Of a stretch of 40,492 nucleotides of DNA, positions 7,879 to 15,126 are shown piece after piece. The notes under the pieces are model-generated. The model was not told the DNA's origin. It saw only the letters and a list, made by a program, of their open reading frames with translations, and ran no database searches. The position numbers and the translations under genes are program-made. This DNA comes from Curvibacter sp. GTDB taxonomy: Bacteria; Pseudomonadota; Gammaproteobacteria; Burkholderiales; Burkholderiaceae_C. How positions within the stretch are numbered: the stretch's first letter is position 1; each line of letters begins with the position of its first letter. Location: assembly GCA_019233055.1 (NCBI GenBank), contig JAFAMV010000114.1, positions 1-40,492 on the forward strand, read 5' to 3'.

Positions 7879-8634
7879 ATGGACGTGGCGCGCAAGAACA
7901 TCATCGATGGCCTGGGCAAGGGCCTTCGGGTCATCGAGGCCTTCGATGACGAACATCCCCGGCTCAGTGCCTCCGAGGCCGCCTTGCGGGCCGATATCTC
8001 GCGCACCGCCGCGCGGCGCTATCTGCTGAGCCTGGTGCACTTCGGCTATGCGGCCACCGACGGCAAGCGCTTCTGGCTCTCGCCTCGGGTCCTGATGCTG
8101 GGCCAGAGCTATCTGAGCACCGCGCGCCTGCCGAGGCTGGTCCTGCCCTTCATCCAGCGTCTGGCCGCCGAGTGCGGCGAGAACTTCAATTTCAGCGTGC
8201 TCGACGGCCACGAAGTGGTCTATCTGGCGCGCAGCCAGAGCAACCGGGTGGTGAGCATCGGCTTCGCGGTGGGCGCCCGGGTGCCGGCCCATGTGGTGAC
8301 GCCGGGGCCGGCCATCCTGTCGGCCTGGGAGCCGGCGGCGGTCGAAGCCTGGGTGGCGGGTCATGAGTTCAGCACCTTCACCGCCAACACCCCGACCGAT
8401 GCCGAGGTGTTCCGCCGCGATGTCGAGGCCGCGCGCCGCCTGGGCTATTGGGTGGCCGAACAGCAGCTCAGCTCGGGCCTGCGGGGCTTTGCGGTGCCGG
8501 TGCTCACGCGGCGCGGTGAATGCGTCGGGGCGGTCGGCGCCACGCTGACCATGCACCAGAGCCGCGAAGACACGGTGGCGCGGCTGCTGCCCCGGGTCAG
8601 CGAGGTGGTGCTGCAGATGCAGCAGGTGCTCTGA
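7879..8634 (+). CDS. IclR family transcriptional regulator, PcaR/PobR type (paralogue 1)
   Basis: This 251-residue regulator has the PcaR/PobR-type N-terminus GLGKGLRVIEAFDDEHPRLS, a winged helix (about 12-70) with SRTAARRYLLSLVHFGY, and a C-terminal effector domain. It is closely similar to the proteins at 10645-11415 and 18909-19694. The ATG at 7879 is chosen because alignment with those paralogues starts a few residues later; an upstream in-frame extension to 7720 would overlap the TIM-barrel gene and has no family similarity. Regulators of this group answer to aromatic or hydroaromatic acids such as protocatechuate, 4-hydroxybenzoate or beta-ketoadipate. It converges on the TIM-barrel/HPPD-like operon and probably controls one of the flanking units. 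Confidence 0.9.
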   Translation: MDVARKNIIDGLGKGLRVIEAFDDEHPRLSASEAALRADISRTAARRYLLSLVHFGYAATDGKRFWLSPRVLMLGQSYLSTARLPRLVLPFIQRLAAECGENFNFSVLDGHEVVYLARSQSNRVVSIGFAVGARVPAHVVTPGPAILSAWEPAAVEAWVAGHEFSTFTANTPTDAEVFRRDVEAARRLGYWVAEQQLSSGLRGFAVPVLTRRGECVGAVGATLTMHQSREDTVARLLPRVSEVVLQMQQVL

Positions 8635-8649
8635 GGGCCGCAGCGACAG

Positions 8650-9555
8650 TCAGCGCGCAGCGGGGTCGCCGCGGGTCCAGTCGGGCAGGGGGGCGGCGCG
8701 GTGCAGCACATCCTCATCGAGCCATTGCGCGCTGCGCCGGGCCTGGGCCATCACGAAGGCGGCGGGCAATTGGGCGTGGTCCGCATTCGGGGCATCCAGA
8801 CAGTAGTGACCGCGCCAGCCGAGGCGGGCCAGGCGCATCACCAGGTCGGCCAGCTGTTCGCTGTGCGCCCCCTGGCCCGGGAACACCCGGGCATCGTGGC
8901 TGCCCTGGCCCTCAGGTGCGGGGAGGGTGTCCCACAGGAAATCGGACAGGCGCACCTGGAACAGACGCTCGGGCTCGACCTCGATCAGGTCCTCGAGCGG
9001 GTTCTGGCCGGCCAGGATGTGGAAGGCGTCCAGACACAGGCCGAGGTTGCTGCAGTCGGCTTCGCAGACCAGGTCCCAGGCGTCGATGAAGCCCGGCGCG
9101 GTGCGCGCCCACGACACCGCCTGGTAGGCCACCCGCAGGCCCAGGGGGACCGCCAGCATGGCCAGCTTGTGCAGGTCGCGCACCAGGGCGCTGCGCTCGG
9201 TGCCGGCCTGGGGCGCGGTGCTGGCGGCGACCACCAGCACCGGTGCGCCGAGGCGGGCGCAGGTCTCGAGCAGGCCCTTGGCGACCTCGATCTTGTGGCG
9301 GTGCTGGGCGCCATCGAGGCCTTCGAAATCATGCAGGGTGCCGAGCGCATCGGCACGCAGGCCGCGCGCGCGCAGGGCCTGAGCCACCCCGTCGGCGCCC
9401 TGGGGGTGGGCCACCACATCGTGCGCATCGAGCATCAGGCCGCCGAAGCCGGCGCTGCTGAGGGCGTCCAGCCGCGACTCCAGCGGGCCGGCCAGGCTGC
9501 GGCTGTGCAGGCTGTAGCTGTCGAACAAGCCGGCGGGGTTCTGGATGGGGTTCAT
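8650..9555 (-). CDS. QuiC-like TIM-barrel protein with altered metal site
   Basis: This 301-residue protein aligns with the N-terminal 3-dehydroshikimate dehydratase domain of Pseudomonas QuiC1: FDSYSL, HDFEG, SWAR, LDAFHIL and FPGQG blocks are all in register. Of the four metal ligands (Glu, Asp, Gln, Glu) only Asp176 is kept. The first is Gln145 (AYQAVSW instead of YEALAW), the third Arg202 (QVRLSDF instead of VQMAD), and the fourth Asp254 (CLDAPN instead of SLEIFN). A GAGGG ribosome site supports the start. It lies 9 bases after the HPPD-like gene, so together they resemble QuiC1 broken into two proteins in reversed order. Metal-dependent dehydration in the usual way looks unlikely; it may have new chemistry, a structural role, or be degenerating, although the frame is intact. 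Confidence 0.85.
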   Translation of the reverse strand: MNPIQNPAGLFDSYSLHSRSLAGPLESRLDALSSAGFGGLMLDAHDVVAHPQGADGVAQALRARGLRADALGTLHDFEGLDGAQHRHKIEVAKGLLETCARLGAPVLVVAASTAPQAGTERSALVRDLHKLAMLAVPLGLRVAYQAVSWARTAPGFIDAWDLVCEADCSNLGLCLDAFHILAGQNPLEDLIEVEPERLFQVRLSDFLWDTLPAPEGQGSHDARVFPGQGAHSEQLADLVMRLARLGWRGHYCLDAPNADHAQLPAAFVMAQARRSAQWLDEDVLHRAAPLPDWTRGDPAAR

Positions 9556-9564
9556 GGCGGGCCC

Positions 9565-10446
9565 TCAGTCCTGGCGGTGCACCAGCTCGAAGGACACCGA
9601 ACCCAGCTCGCGCCGCGTCAGCGCGCCCCGGTCCTCGGGGTGCAGGCTGCTGGTCTCGATGAACTCGACGCCGCGCGATTTGAGCAGGGCCACCGCAGCG
9701 CCCACATCGCGGGTGCCCAGCCCGATGCGTTCGAGGTTCTCGGGTGCGTGGTCGCTTTCCATCCAGGGGTCGGGTTCGATCAACTGCCAGAAGAAGCGCC
9801 CGCAAGGGCTTTGCAGCACCCGGCCCTTGGGCAGGATGCCGTAGCGCTGGTCTTCGGGCAGGGTGCTGAAGTCGAACATGGTCTCGTAGTAGCGGACCCA
9901 GTCGGCGCTGCGGCCGGGGTCGACGTACTGCACCAGGCCGAAATAGTCGAGGCCGGCCAGGGCCGGCGGATGCGGATCGACGCCGGGAATGGGTTTGAAG
10001 TCGATGTCGTAGATCGAGAATTCGTCCCAGCGGTCGACCAGGTAGAAGCGGCTGCCGCCCGGGCCGTGGATGGCCGGGATGTGCAGCTCCATGGCCTGCG
10101 CGTGGCTGGGCACCGGCCAGGCGCCCAGTTCGACGCAGCGGGTGTGGGCGCGCAGCGCGTCCTGGACCCGGAAGGCCACCGCCGAGAGCACCGGCTTCTC
10201 GCCCACCAGGGCGCTCACCCGGGCGTCTTCACGGTGCGCGTTCACGATCAGGTTCATGCCGCCCTGCCGGTACAGCATCACTTCACGCGAGCGATGCCGG
10301 GCCACCGGCTTGAAGCCCAGGGTCTCCAGCACATGGCCCAGGGCCTGGGGCCGGGTGGTCGCATATTCGATGAACTCAATGCCTTGCAGGCCCAGTCGGT
10401 TGGGCATGTCGGGCACGGCTTCGCGGGCGTTGCCAGGATTCGTCAT
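9565..10446 (-). CDS. VOC-superfamily protein resembling the C-terminal HPPD-like domain of QuiC1
   Basis: This 293-residue protein has two vicinal-oxygen-chelate modules. The first (GLQGIEFIEYAT, ARHRSREVMLYRQGGMNLIVNA, SIYDIDF) is strikingly like the HPPD-like half of Pseudomonas QuiC1. In 4-hydroxyphenylpyruvate dioxygenase the iron is held by His, His and Glu in the second module. Here the positions read Tyr168 (GLDYFGL for VDHMAL), Arg240 (LERIGL for HHIAF) and Glu287 (SFELVHR for FFEILQR), so both histidines are gone and iron-dependent dioxygenation is improbable. The ATG at 10446 is preferred to a longer frame because the family similarity begins soon after. It is the first gene of a two-gene operon with the TIM-barrel protein 9 bases downstream. 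A non-catalytic partner or a different binding function is possible. Confidence 0.82.
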   Translation of the reverse strand: MTNPGNAREAVPDMPNRLGLQGIEFIEYATTRPQALGHVLETLGFKPVARHRSREVMLYRQGGMNLIVNAHREDARVSALVGEKPVLSAVAFRVQDALRAHTRCVELGAWPVPSHAQAMELHIPAIHGPGGSRFYLVDRWDEFSIYDIDFKPIPGVDPHPPALAGLDYFGLVQYVDPGRSADWVRYYETMFDFSTLPEDQRYGILPKGRVLQSPCGRFFWQLIEPDPWMESDHAPENLERIGLGTRDVGAAVALLKSRGVEFIETSSLHPEDRGALTRRELGSVSFELVHRQD

Positions 10447-10543
10447 TCGGTCCTCTTCGGGTCGCAGCCGCTGCGCCCGGGCCACGACGGGCCGCCAGCG
10501 TGCGCACGGCAGGCGTCGAGTATGCCGCCAAGCGCCTGATTTC

Positions 10544-10559
10544 TGCGCGTTCTGCGCCC
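10544..10559. promoter_or_regulatory. Candidate operator: TGCGC-N5-GCGC box upstream of the HPPD-like/TIM-barrel operon
   Basis: TGCGCGTTCTGCGCCC shares 13 of 16 positions with the porin-upstream box at 19771-19786 and also resembles 7788-7803. It lies about 100 bases upstream of the HPPD-like start on the minus strand, in the 198-base spacer after the IclR gene that ends at 10645. This is the weakest of the three copies. Confidence 0.3.
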
Positions 10560-10644
10560 ACAGGGGTGCACGGATCGGGCGTGAGGCGCGCCGATTGCGC
10601 GGATATCGCCCAATCGGCCGGGCTCCGGCGGCCGGCCGGTGGCG

Positions 10645-11415
10645 TCAGACCAGGCTGCGCAGGGTGTCGGAGGTGTCCTTCAGGCCGGGCAACAGCTTCG
10701 TCAGGGCCGACTCGCCGGGGTAGGCCTCGCGCTGGTAGGTCAGACTCAGGGCGCCCACGCCATGGCCCTTGCGGTTGAGCAGGGGCACCGACAGGCCGCA
10801 GATGCCGAGGTTGATGAACTGGTCGGTGGCGCCATAGCCCTGCTGCCGGGCCTGGGCCACCGACTGTTCGAAGGTCTGTCGCGAGGTGATGGTGTTGGCG
10901 GTGAAGCGGCTGAAGTCGTGCTCGCCCAGCCAGCGGGTCAGCGCCGGTGCCTCCAGGCCGCTGAGCAGCACCGGGCCCGGAGAGACGCAGTGGGCCGGGA
11001 TGCGCGCCCCGGTGTGGAAGCCGATCGACAGCACGCGTGGCGAGTTGCTGCGCGCCAGGTAGACCACGTCGTGTTCATCGAGCACGCTGAGGTTGCCGGT
11101 CTCGCCGGTCTGCATCGACAGGCGTTGCAGAAAAGGCATGACCAGGCGCGGCAGGCGCGACGACTCGAGGTAGGTCTGGCCGATGCGCAACACCCGGGGG
11201 CGCAGCCAGTAATGCTTGCCGTCGGTGTCGGCATAGCCGAAATGCACCAGGCTCAGGAGGTAGCGCCGGGCCGCGGTGCGTGTCAGGCCGGTCAGCTCGC
11301 CGGCCTCGGTGGCGGTCAGGCGCGGGCGCTCGTCCGAAAACGATTCCAGCACCCTGAGGCCCTTGCCCAGGCCCTCGATCAGGTGCTGTCGGTCGATCGG
11401 GGGGCTGGGGCTCAT
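10645..11415 (-). CDS. IclR family transcriptional regulator, PcaR type (paralogue 2)
   Basis: This 256-residue regulator has an N-terminal wHTH (about 15-78, LIEGLGKGLRVLESFSDERPRL, LTRTAARRYLLSLVHFGY) and a C-terminal ligand-binding domain (LPRLVMPFLQRL, LSVLDEHDVVYLARS). The ATG at 11415 has a GGAG ribosome site 6-9 bases upstream; a longer in-frame extension to 11520 would run through the operator and is rejected. It is divergent from the MHS transporter gene, and the spacer contains a three-half-site operator that includes an exact PcaR-type 15-base dyad. By analogy with PcaU/PcaR/PobR it is probably an activator or dual regulator of the transporter unit (13 genes of such type are not needed; the arrangement is a simple divergent pair). 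The ligand is unknown, presumably a hydroaromatic or aromatic acid. Confidence 0.9.
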   Translation of the reverse strand: MSPSPPIDRQHLIEGLGKGLRVLESFSDERPRLTATEAGELTGLTRTAARRYLLSLVHFGYADTDGKHYWLRPRVLRIGQTYLESSRLPRLVMPFLQRLSMQTGETGNLSVLDEHDVVYLARSNSPRVLSIGFHTGARIPAHCVSPGPVLLSGLEAPALTRWLGEHDFSRFTANTITSRQTFEQSVAQARQQGYGATDQFINLGICGLSVPLLNRKGHGVGALSLTYQREAYPGESALTKLLPGLKDTSDTLRSLV

Positions 11416-11453
11416 GGGGCATCTCCGGTGATACCCGAATTGTGATCCATCCA

Positions 11454-11481
11454 CGAACGCACGCGTTCGATCATCGAACGC
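11454..11481. promoter_or_regulatory. Candidate PcaR/PcaU-type operator with three half-sites
   Basis: A perfect dyad GCGTTCGAT-C-ATCGAACGC spans 11463-11481, and a third half-site CGAACGC precedes it at 11454-11460, itself inverted relative to the left arm. The core GTTCGATCATCGAAC (11465-11479) fits the PcaR box known from Pseudomonas putida (GTTCGAT-N-ATCG type). Acinetobacter PcaU and PobR operators likewise consist of a dyad plus one extra repeat. It lies between the divergent IclR gene (starts 11415) and the transporter gene (starts 11642), ideally placed to control both. Confidence 0.65.
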
Positions 11482-11641
11482 TTCCGAGGGAAAGCCTATG
11501 GCATTTCGGACGGCGGCCACCTACATTCGCCTCCAGCCCGCAGTGCACCGAGTGCCCTGCGGACGGAGTGTCAGGGAGAGTTCATCCATCGGTGGCGGCG
11601 ATCGCTGCCAATGACCCTACAAGCAATGATTGGAGACATGC

Positions 11642-13033
11642 ATGCATGACCAGAAAGCAGCCGCACACGGCTTGAAGCAGACCAAGAAGGCCACCGCCAG
11701 CGGATGGATCGGTTCGGTGCTGGAGTACTACGACTTCTTCATCTACGCCACCGCCGCATCCTTGATCTTTCCGCAGATCTTCTTTCCTTCGGGCAACCCC
11801 ACCGTGGCCATCGTGGCCTCGCTGGCCACCTATGGCGTGGGCTATGTGGCGCGGCCGATCGGCGCCTTCTTCCTGGGCCACTGGGGCGACACCCACGGCC
11901 GCAAGCAGGTGCTGGTGCTGTGCATGTTCCTGATGGGCATCTCGACCATGGCGGTGGGCCTGCTGCCGACCTATGCCGATGTGGGCCTGCTGGCCCCGGC
12001 CCTGCTGGTGGTGTTGCGCCTGATCCAGGGCTTTGCGGTGGCCGGTGAGATCTCGGGCGCCAGCTCGATGATCCTGGAGCATTCGCCGATGGGGCGGCGC
12101 GGTTACTTCGCCAGCTTCACCCTGCAGGGCGTGCAGGCCGGCCAGATCCTGGCGGCCGCCGTGTTCCTGCCGCTGGCGCACTACCTGCCCGCCGACGAGT
12201 TCAACAGCTGGGGCTGGCGCATTCCCTTCCTGCTGAGCTTCGTGGTGATCATCGTCGGCTACTACATCCGCCGCGAGGTCGAGGAGACCCCGATGTTCAC
12301 CGAAGAGGCCAAGCAGAGCGCCGTGCCCCGCGCCCCCGTGGTGCAGGCCTTCGCCGAGAACAGTCCGAACATGCTGCGGGTGGCCTGCATGGCCCTGATG
12401 AACGTGATCCCGGTGGTGGCCACCATCTTCGGTGCGGCCTACGCGGTCCAACCCGGTTACGGCATCGGCATGGACAAGAGCGTCTACCTGTGGATCCCGG
12501 TGCTGGGCAACATCGTCGCGGTGCTGGTGATCCCGCATGTGGGCAATCTGTCGGACCGCATCGGGCGCCGCCCGCCGATCATCGTGGGCGCGCTCGGCTC
12601 GGGCCTGCTGGCCTTCGTCTATCTGTATGCCATCAGCATCAAGAGCGTGCCGCTGGCGGTGCTGATGTCGCTGCTGATGTGGGGCGTGGTCTACCAGGGC
12701 TACAACGCGATCTTCCCGAGCTTCTTCCCGGAGCTGTTCCCGACCCGCACCCGGGTGACCGCCATGGCCATCTCGCAGAACGTGGGCACCATGCTGACCG
12801 CGCTGCTGCCGGCCCTGTTCGCTTCCGTGGCGCCTCCCGGTTCGGTCGGCATCCCGACCACCGTCGGTGCGCTGGCTCTGGGCGTGACCGTGATTGCCGC
12901 GCTGGCCGCCTGGTCGGCCCGTGAAACCTTCCGCGTGCCGACCAAGGACCTCGGCAAGCCGGAGCTGCCGCCGCTGTCCGAGGCCGACTACCAGACCCTG
13001 CGCGGCCAGGCCCTGGCCGAGGCCAAGCGCTGA
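11642..13033 (+). CDS. MHS-family MFS transporter (ShiA/KgtP/ProP type), probable carboxylate:H+ symporter
   Basis: This 463-residue inner-membrane protein has about 12 predicted transmembrane helices. It carries the metabolite:H+ symporter hallmarks: WIGSVLEYYDFFIY in helix 1, the loop 2-3 motif GHWGDTHGRK, RLIQGFAVAGEISGA, and the repeated loop motif GNLSDRIGRR between the two halves. MHS members import shikimate (ShiA), 2-oxoglutarate, proline/betaine or citrate. The ATG at 11642 has GGAG 7 bases upstream; a TTG at 11630 is less suitable because it overlaps that site. It heads a unit with a Gfo/Idh oxidoreductase and an AroE-like protein and lies behind a PcaR-type operator. Uptake of a shikimate- or quinate-like acid is the natural inference; the substrate cannot be read directly. 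Confidence 0.9.
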   Translation: MHDQKAAAHGLKQTKKATASGWIGSVLEYYDFFIYATAASLIFPQIFFPSGNPTVAIVASLATYGVGYVARPIGAFFLGHWGDTHGRKQVLVLCMFLMGISTMAVGLLPTYADVGLLAPALLVVLRLIQGFAVAGEISGASSMILEHSPMGRRGYFASFTLQGVQAGQILAAAVFLPLAHYLPADEFNSWGWRIPFLLSFVVIIVGYYIRREVEETPMFTEEAKQSAVPRAPVVQAFAENSPNMLRVACMALMNVIPVVATIFGAAYAVQPGYGIGMDKSVYLWIPVLGNIVAVLVIPHVGNLSDRIGRRPPIIVGALGSGLLAFVYLYAISIKSVPLAVLMSLLMWGVVYQGYNAIFPSFFPELFPTRTRVTAMAISQNVGTMLTALLPALFASVAPPGSVGIPTTVGALALGVTVIAALAAWSARETFRVPTKDLGKPELPPLSEADYQTLRGQALAEAKR

Positions 13034-13040
13034 TGAAACC

Positions 13041-13073
13041 GCCACCGGCCGGGCCGCTGCCCGGCCCGGTGGC
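13041..13073. terminator. Strong GC hairpin after the MHS transporter gene
   Basis: GCCACCGGCCGGGC (13041-13054) pairs with 13059-13073 across a CGCT loop, with one bulged C. It starts 8 bases after the transporter stop. No T-run follows, so it may attenuate or stabilise mRNA ends rather than act as a classical intrinsic terminator; the next gene starts 75 bases later. Confidence 0.5.
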
Positions 13074-13147
13074 CGAGGCCGGCGCGGCGCTGCCCCCGGC
13101 CTGATGTCGCTTCCTTTCTTCCACCGACCCGTTTCCGAGCCCCCTCC

Positions 13148-14206
13148 ATGAACCACGCATCTTCCACCGAGTCGCCCGTGCTGCGCCTGGGCATCCTGGG
13201 CTGCGCCAACATCGCCCGCCAGTTCGTGCGCGATGTGGCCGACAGCCCGGCGGTGCAGGTGGTGGCCGCGGCCAGCCGCCGGCTCGACAGCGCCGTCGCC
13301 TTCGCGGCGGCCCAGGGGATTGCGCGCGCCCATGGCAGCTACGAGGCCCTGCTGCCCGATGGCGCGGTGGATGCGATCTACCTGCCCCTGCCCAACAGCC
13401 TGCATGCCGAATGGGCCATCCGTGCCGCCGAGGCGGGCAAGCATGTGCTGTGCGAGAAGCCGCTGGCGCTGGGCCGGGCGCAGGCCGAGCGCATGTTCGA
13501 GGCCGCCGCCCGCCATGGGGTGCGCCTGCTCGAGGCCTACCCCTACGCCTTCCAGCCGCAGACCTCGGCCATGCTCGGCCTGCTGGCCCAAGGTGTGCTG
13601 GGTGAGGTGCGGACGGTGCAGGCCTGCTTCGGCTTCACCGTGCAGGGCAGCGGCAACATCCGCCTGCAGCCTGAATTGGGCGGCGGTGCCCTGCTCGATG
13701 CCGGCAGCTATGCGCTGAGCCTGATCCGCTCGGTGATGGGCTGTGCACCCCAGCGCGTGCGGGCCGATGCCAGCTGGGCCGAGGGCGGCGTGGACATCAG
13801 CACCAGCGCCACCCTCTTTTATGCCGATGGCCGCCGGGCCCAGCTGTCCTGCGCCATGGACACGGCCAACCACCGGCATGCCACCGTGGCCGGCAGCCTG
13901 GGGACGCTGGAGACCGAATACCTCAACCACACGGCCGACGCGCCGGCCGACAACCCCTGGGGTTACCTGCCCAGCCAGTTGCGCCTGCGTCGCGGGGTGG
14001 CCAACAGCATCGCCTTCGAGACCCTGTCATGCCCCTCCGGCAGCGGCTTCCGGTTTGCTGCCGAGGCCTTTGCCCAGGCCCTGGCCCATGGCGATGACGC
14101 CCTGTTCGAACGGGCCCGGCAGGGCAGCCTCGACAACATGGCCACGCTGGAAGCCCTGGCGCTCAGCGCCCGCGTAGAGCGGGCGGTCTCGCTCGACGGG
14201 CTCTGA
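13148..14206 (+). CDS. Gfo/Idh/MocA family NAD(P)-dependent oxidoreductase
   Basis: This 352-residue enzyme has an N-terminal Rossmann domain (about 12-130, LGILGCANIA) with the catalytic-lysine motif CEKPLAL near residue 100, then the C-terminal alpha/beta substrate domain with LEAYPYAFQPQT and GGGALLDAGSYAL. The family oxidises secondary hydroxyls of sugars, cyclitols and dihydrodiols; the YxFxPQT block resembles trans-dihydrodiol/1,5-anhydro-fructose-type members. It follows the MHS transporter and precedes an AroE-like gene by 53 bases, suggesting it oxidises a ring hydroxyl of the imported compound. A second, only distantly similar Gfo/Idh protein lies at 16667-17722. Family assignment is firm, substrate unknown. 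Confidence 0.88.
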   Translation: MNHASSTESPVLRLGILGCANIARQFVRDVADSPAVQVVAAASRRLDSAVAFAAAQGIARAHGSYEALLPDGAVDAIYLPLPNSLHAEWAIRAAEAGKHVLCEKPLALGRAQAERMFEAAARHGVRLLEAYPYAFQPQTSAMLGLLAQGVLGEVRTVQACFGFTVQGSGNIRLQPELGGGALLDAGSYALSLIRSVMGCAPQRVRADASWAEGGVDISTSATLFYADGRRAQLSCAMDTANHRHATVAGSLGTLETEYLNHTADAPADNPWGYLPSQLRLRRGVANSIAFETLSCPSGSGFRFAAEAFAQALAHGDDALFERARQGSLDNMATLEALALSARVERAVSLDGL

Positions 14207-14259
14207 CGCCCGGCCCGCAGCGCCGCCCGCAACCCTTTTCTGATCTCTTTGTAATTGCC

Positions 14260-15102
14260 ATGCCCATCAGCGGAAAAACCCGACTCATTGCCCACATCGG
14301 TTACCCCACCGAAAGCTTCAAGGCCCCGATGATCTACAACCCCTGGTTCGAGCAGCAGGGCATCGATGCCGTGGTGGTGCCCATGGGGGTGAAGGCCGAG
14401 GACTACCGCGACACGCTGCAGGTGCTGCGCCGCTTCACCAATCTGCATGGTGCGCTGATCACCATGCCGCACAAGGTGGTGACCATGGACCTGGTGGACG
14501 AACTCACCGCCACCGCGCGCATCGCGGGCGCCTGCAACGCCATCCTGTGGCGGCCCGACGGCACGCTGCTCGGCGACCAGTTCGACGGCGCCGGCTTTGT
14601 GCGCGGCGTGCTGCGCAAGGGTTTCGCACTGGCCGGCCGGCGGGTGCTGGTGTCGGGCTGCGGCGGCGTCGGGTCGGCGATCGCCGCATCGCTGGCGGCC
14701 GCCGGTGTGGCCGAGATCGGCTTGTTCGACTTCCACAGCGCCGCCTGCGAAGGCCTGGCCGCGCGCTTGCGCCAGCACTACCCGGCGCTGCAGGTCCGCA
14801 CCGGCTCGAACGATCCGCAGGGCTGCGAGCTGATCGTCAATGCCACGCCGCTGGGCATGAAGCCGGATGATCCGCTGCCCTTCGACATCGACCGCATCGC
14901 ACCGGGCACCTTCGTCGGCGAGGTGGTCATGAAGCAGGAATACACGCCGCTTTTGCAGGCGGCCATGGCGCGCGGCTGTCCGGTGCAGCTCGGCACCGAC
15001 ATGCTGTTCGAGATGATCCCGGCCTACCTCGAATTCTTCGGCTTCGGCACGGCCACCGCCGAGCAACTGCGCGCGGTGGCGCAGATCCGCTACGTCAGCT
15101 GA
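14260..15102 (+). CDS. Shikimate/quinate dehydrogenase-like protein (AroE family, second copy)
   Basis: This 280-residue AroE-family protein keeps the catalytic pair Lys72 (ITMPHK) and Asp109 (GDQFDG), the dinucleotide loop SGCGGVGSA (about 132-140), and NATPLGM. The second strand ends in Asp157 (LFDFHS), indicating NAD rather than NADP. The carboxylate-binding serine pair of shikimate dehydrogenases is replaced by Phe20 and Ala22 (PTESFKAP), a stronger departure than in the copy at 2480-3304, so the substrate may not be shikimate itself. No clear ribosome site precedes the ATG at 14260. It is the last gene of the transporter unit, and a hairpin separates it from the convergent AEC carrier gene. 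Confidence 0.87.
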   Translation: MPISGKTRLIAHIGYPTESFKAPMIYNPWFEQQGIDAVVVPMGVKAEDYRDTLQVLRRFTNLHGALITMPHKVVTMDLVDELTATARIAGACNAILWRPDGTLLGDQFDGAGFVRGVLRKGFALAGRRVLVSGCGGVGSAIAASLAAAGVAEIGLFDFHSAACEGLAARLRQHYPALQVRTGSNDPQGCELIVNATPLGMKPDDPLPFDIDRIAPGTFVGEVVMKQEYTPLLQAAMARGCPVQLGTDMLFEMIPAYLEFFGFGTATAEQLRAVAQIRYVS

Positions 15103-15106
15103 CCGC

Positions 15107-15123
15107 CGCCCCGTGGCGGGGCG
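15107..15123. terminator. Hairpin between convergent AroE-like and AEC genes
   Basis: CGCCCCG-TGG-CGGGGCG, a perfect 7-base stem with a 3-base loop, lies in the 24-base gap between two convergent stop codons. Its symmetry and place suit a bidirectional terminator; no T-run is present. Confidence 0.55.
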
Positions 15124-15126
15124 CAG

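Noticed and set aside
11582..13930. 782-residue minus-strand frame across the MHS transporter and Gfo/Idh genes
   Set aside because: Runs antisense through two clear genes; low-complexity His/Gln/Gly-rich translation typical of antisense GC-rich frames.
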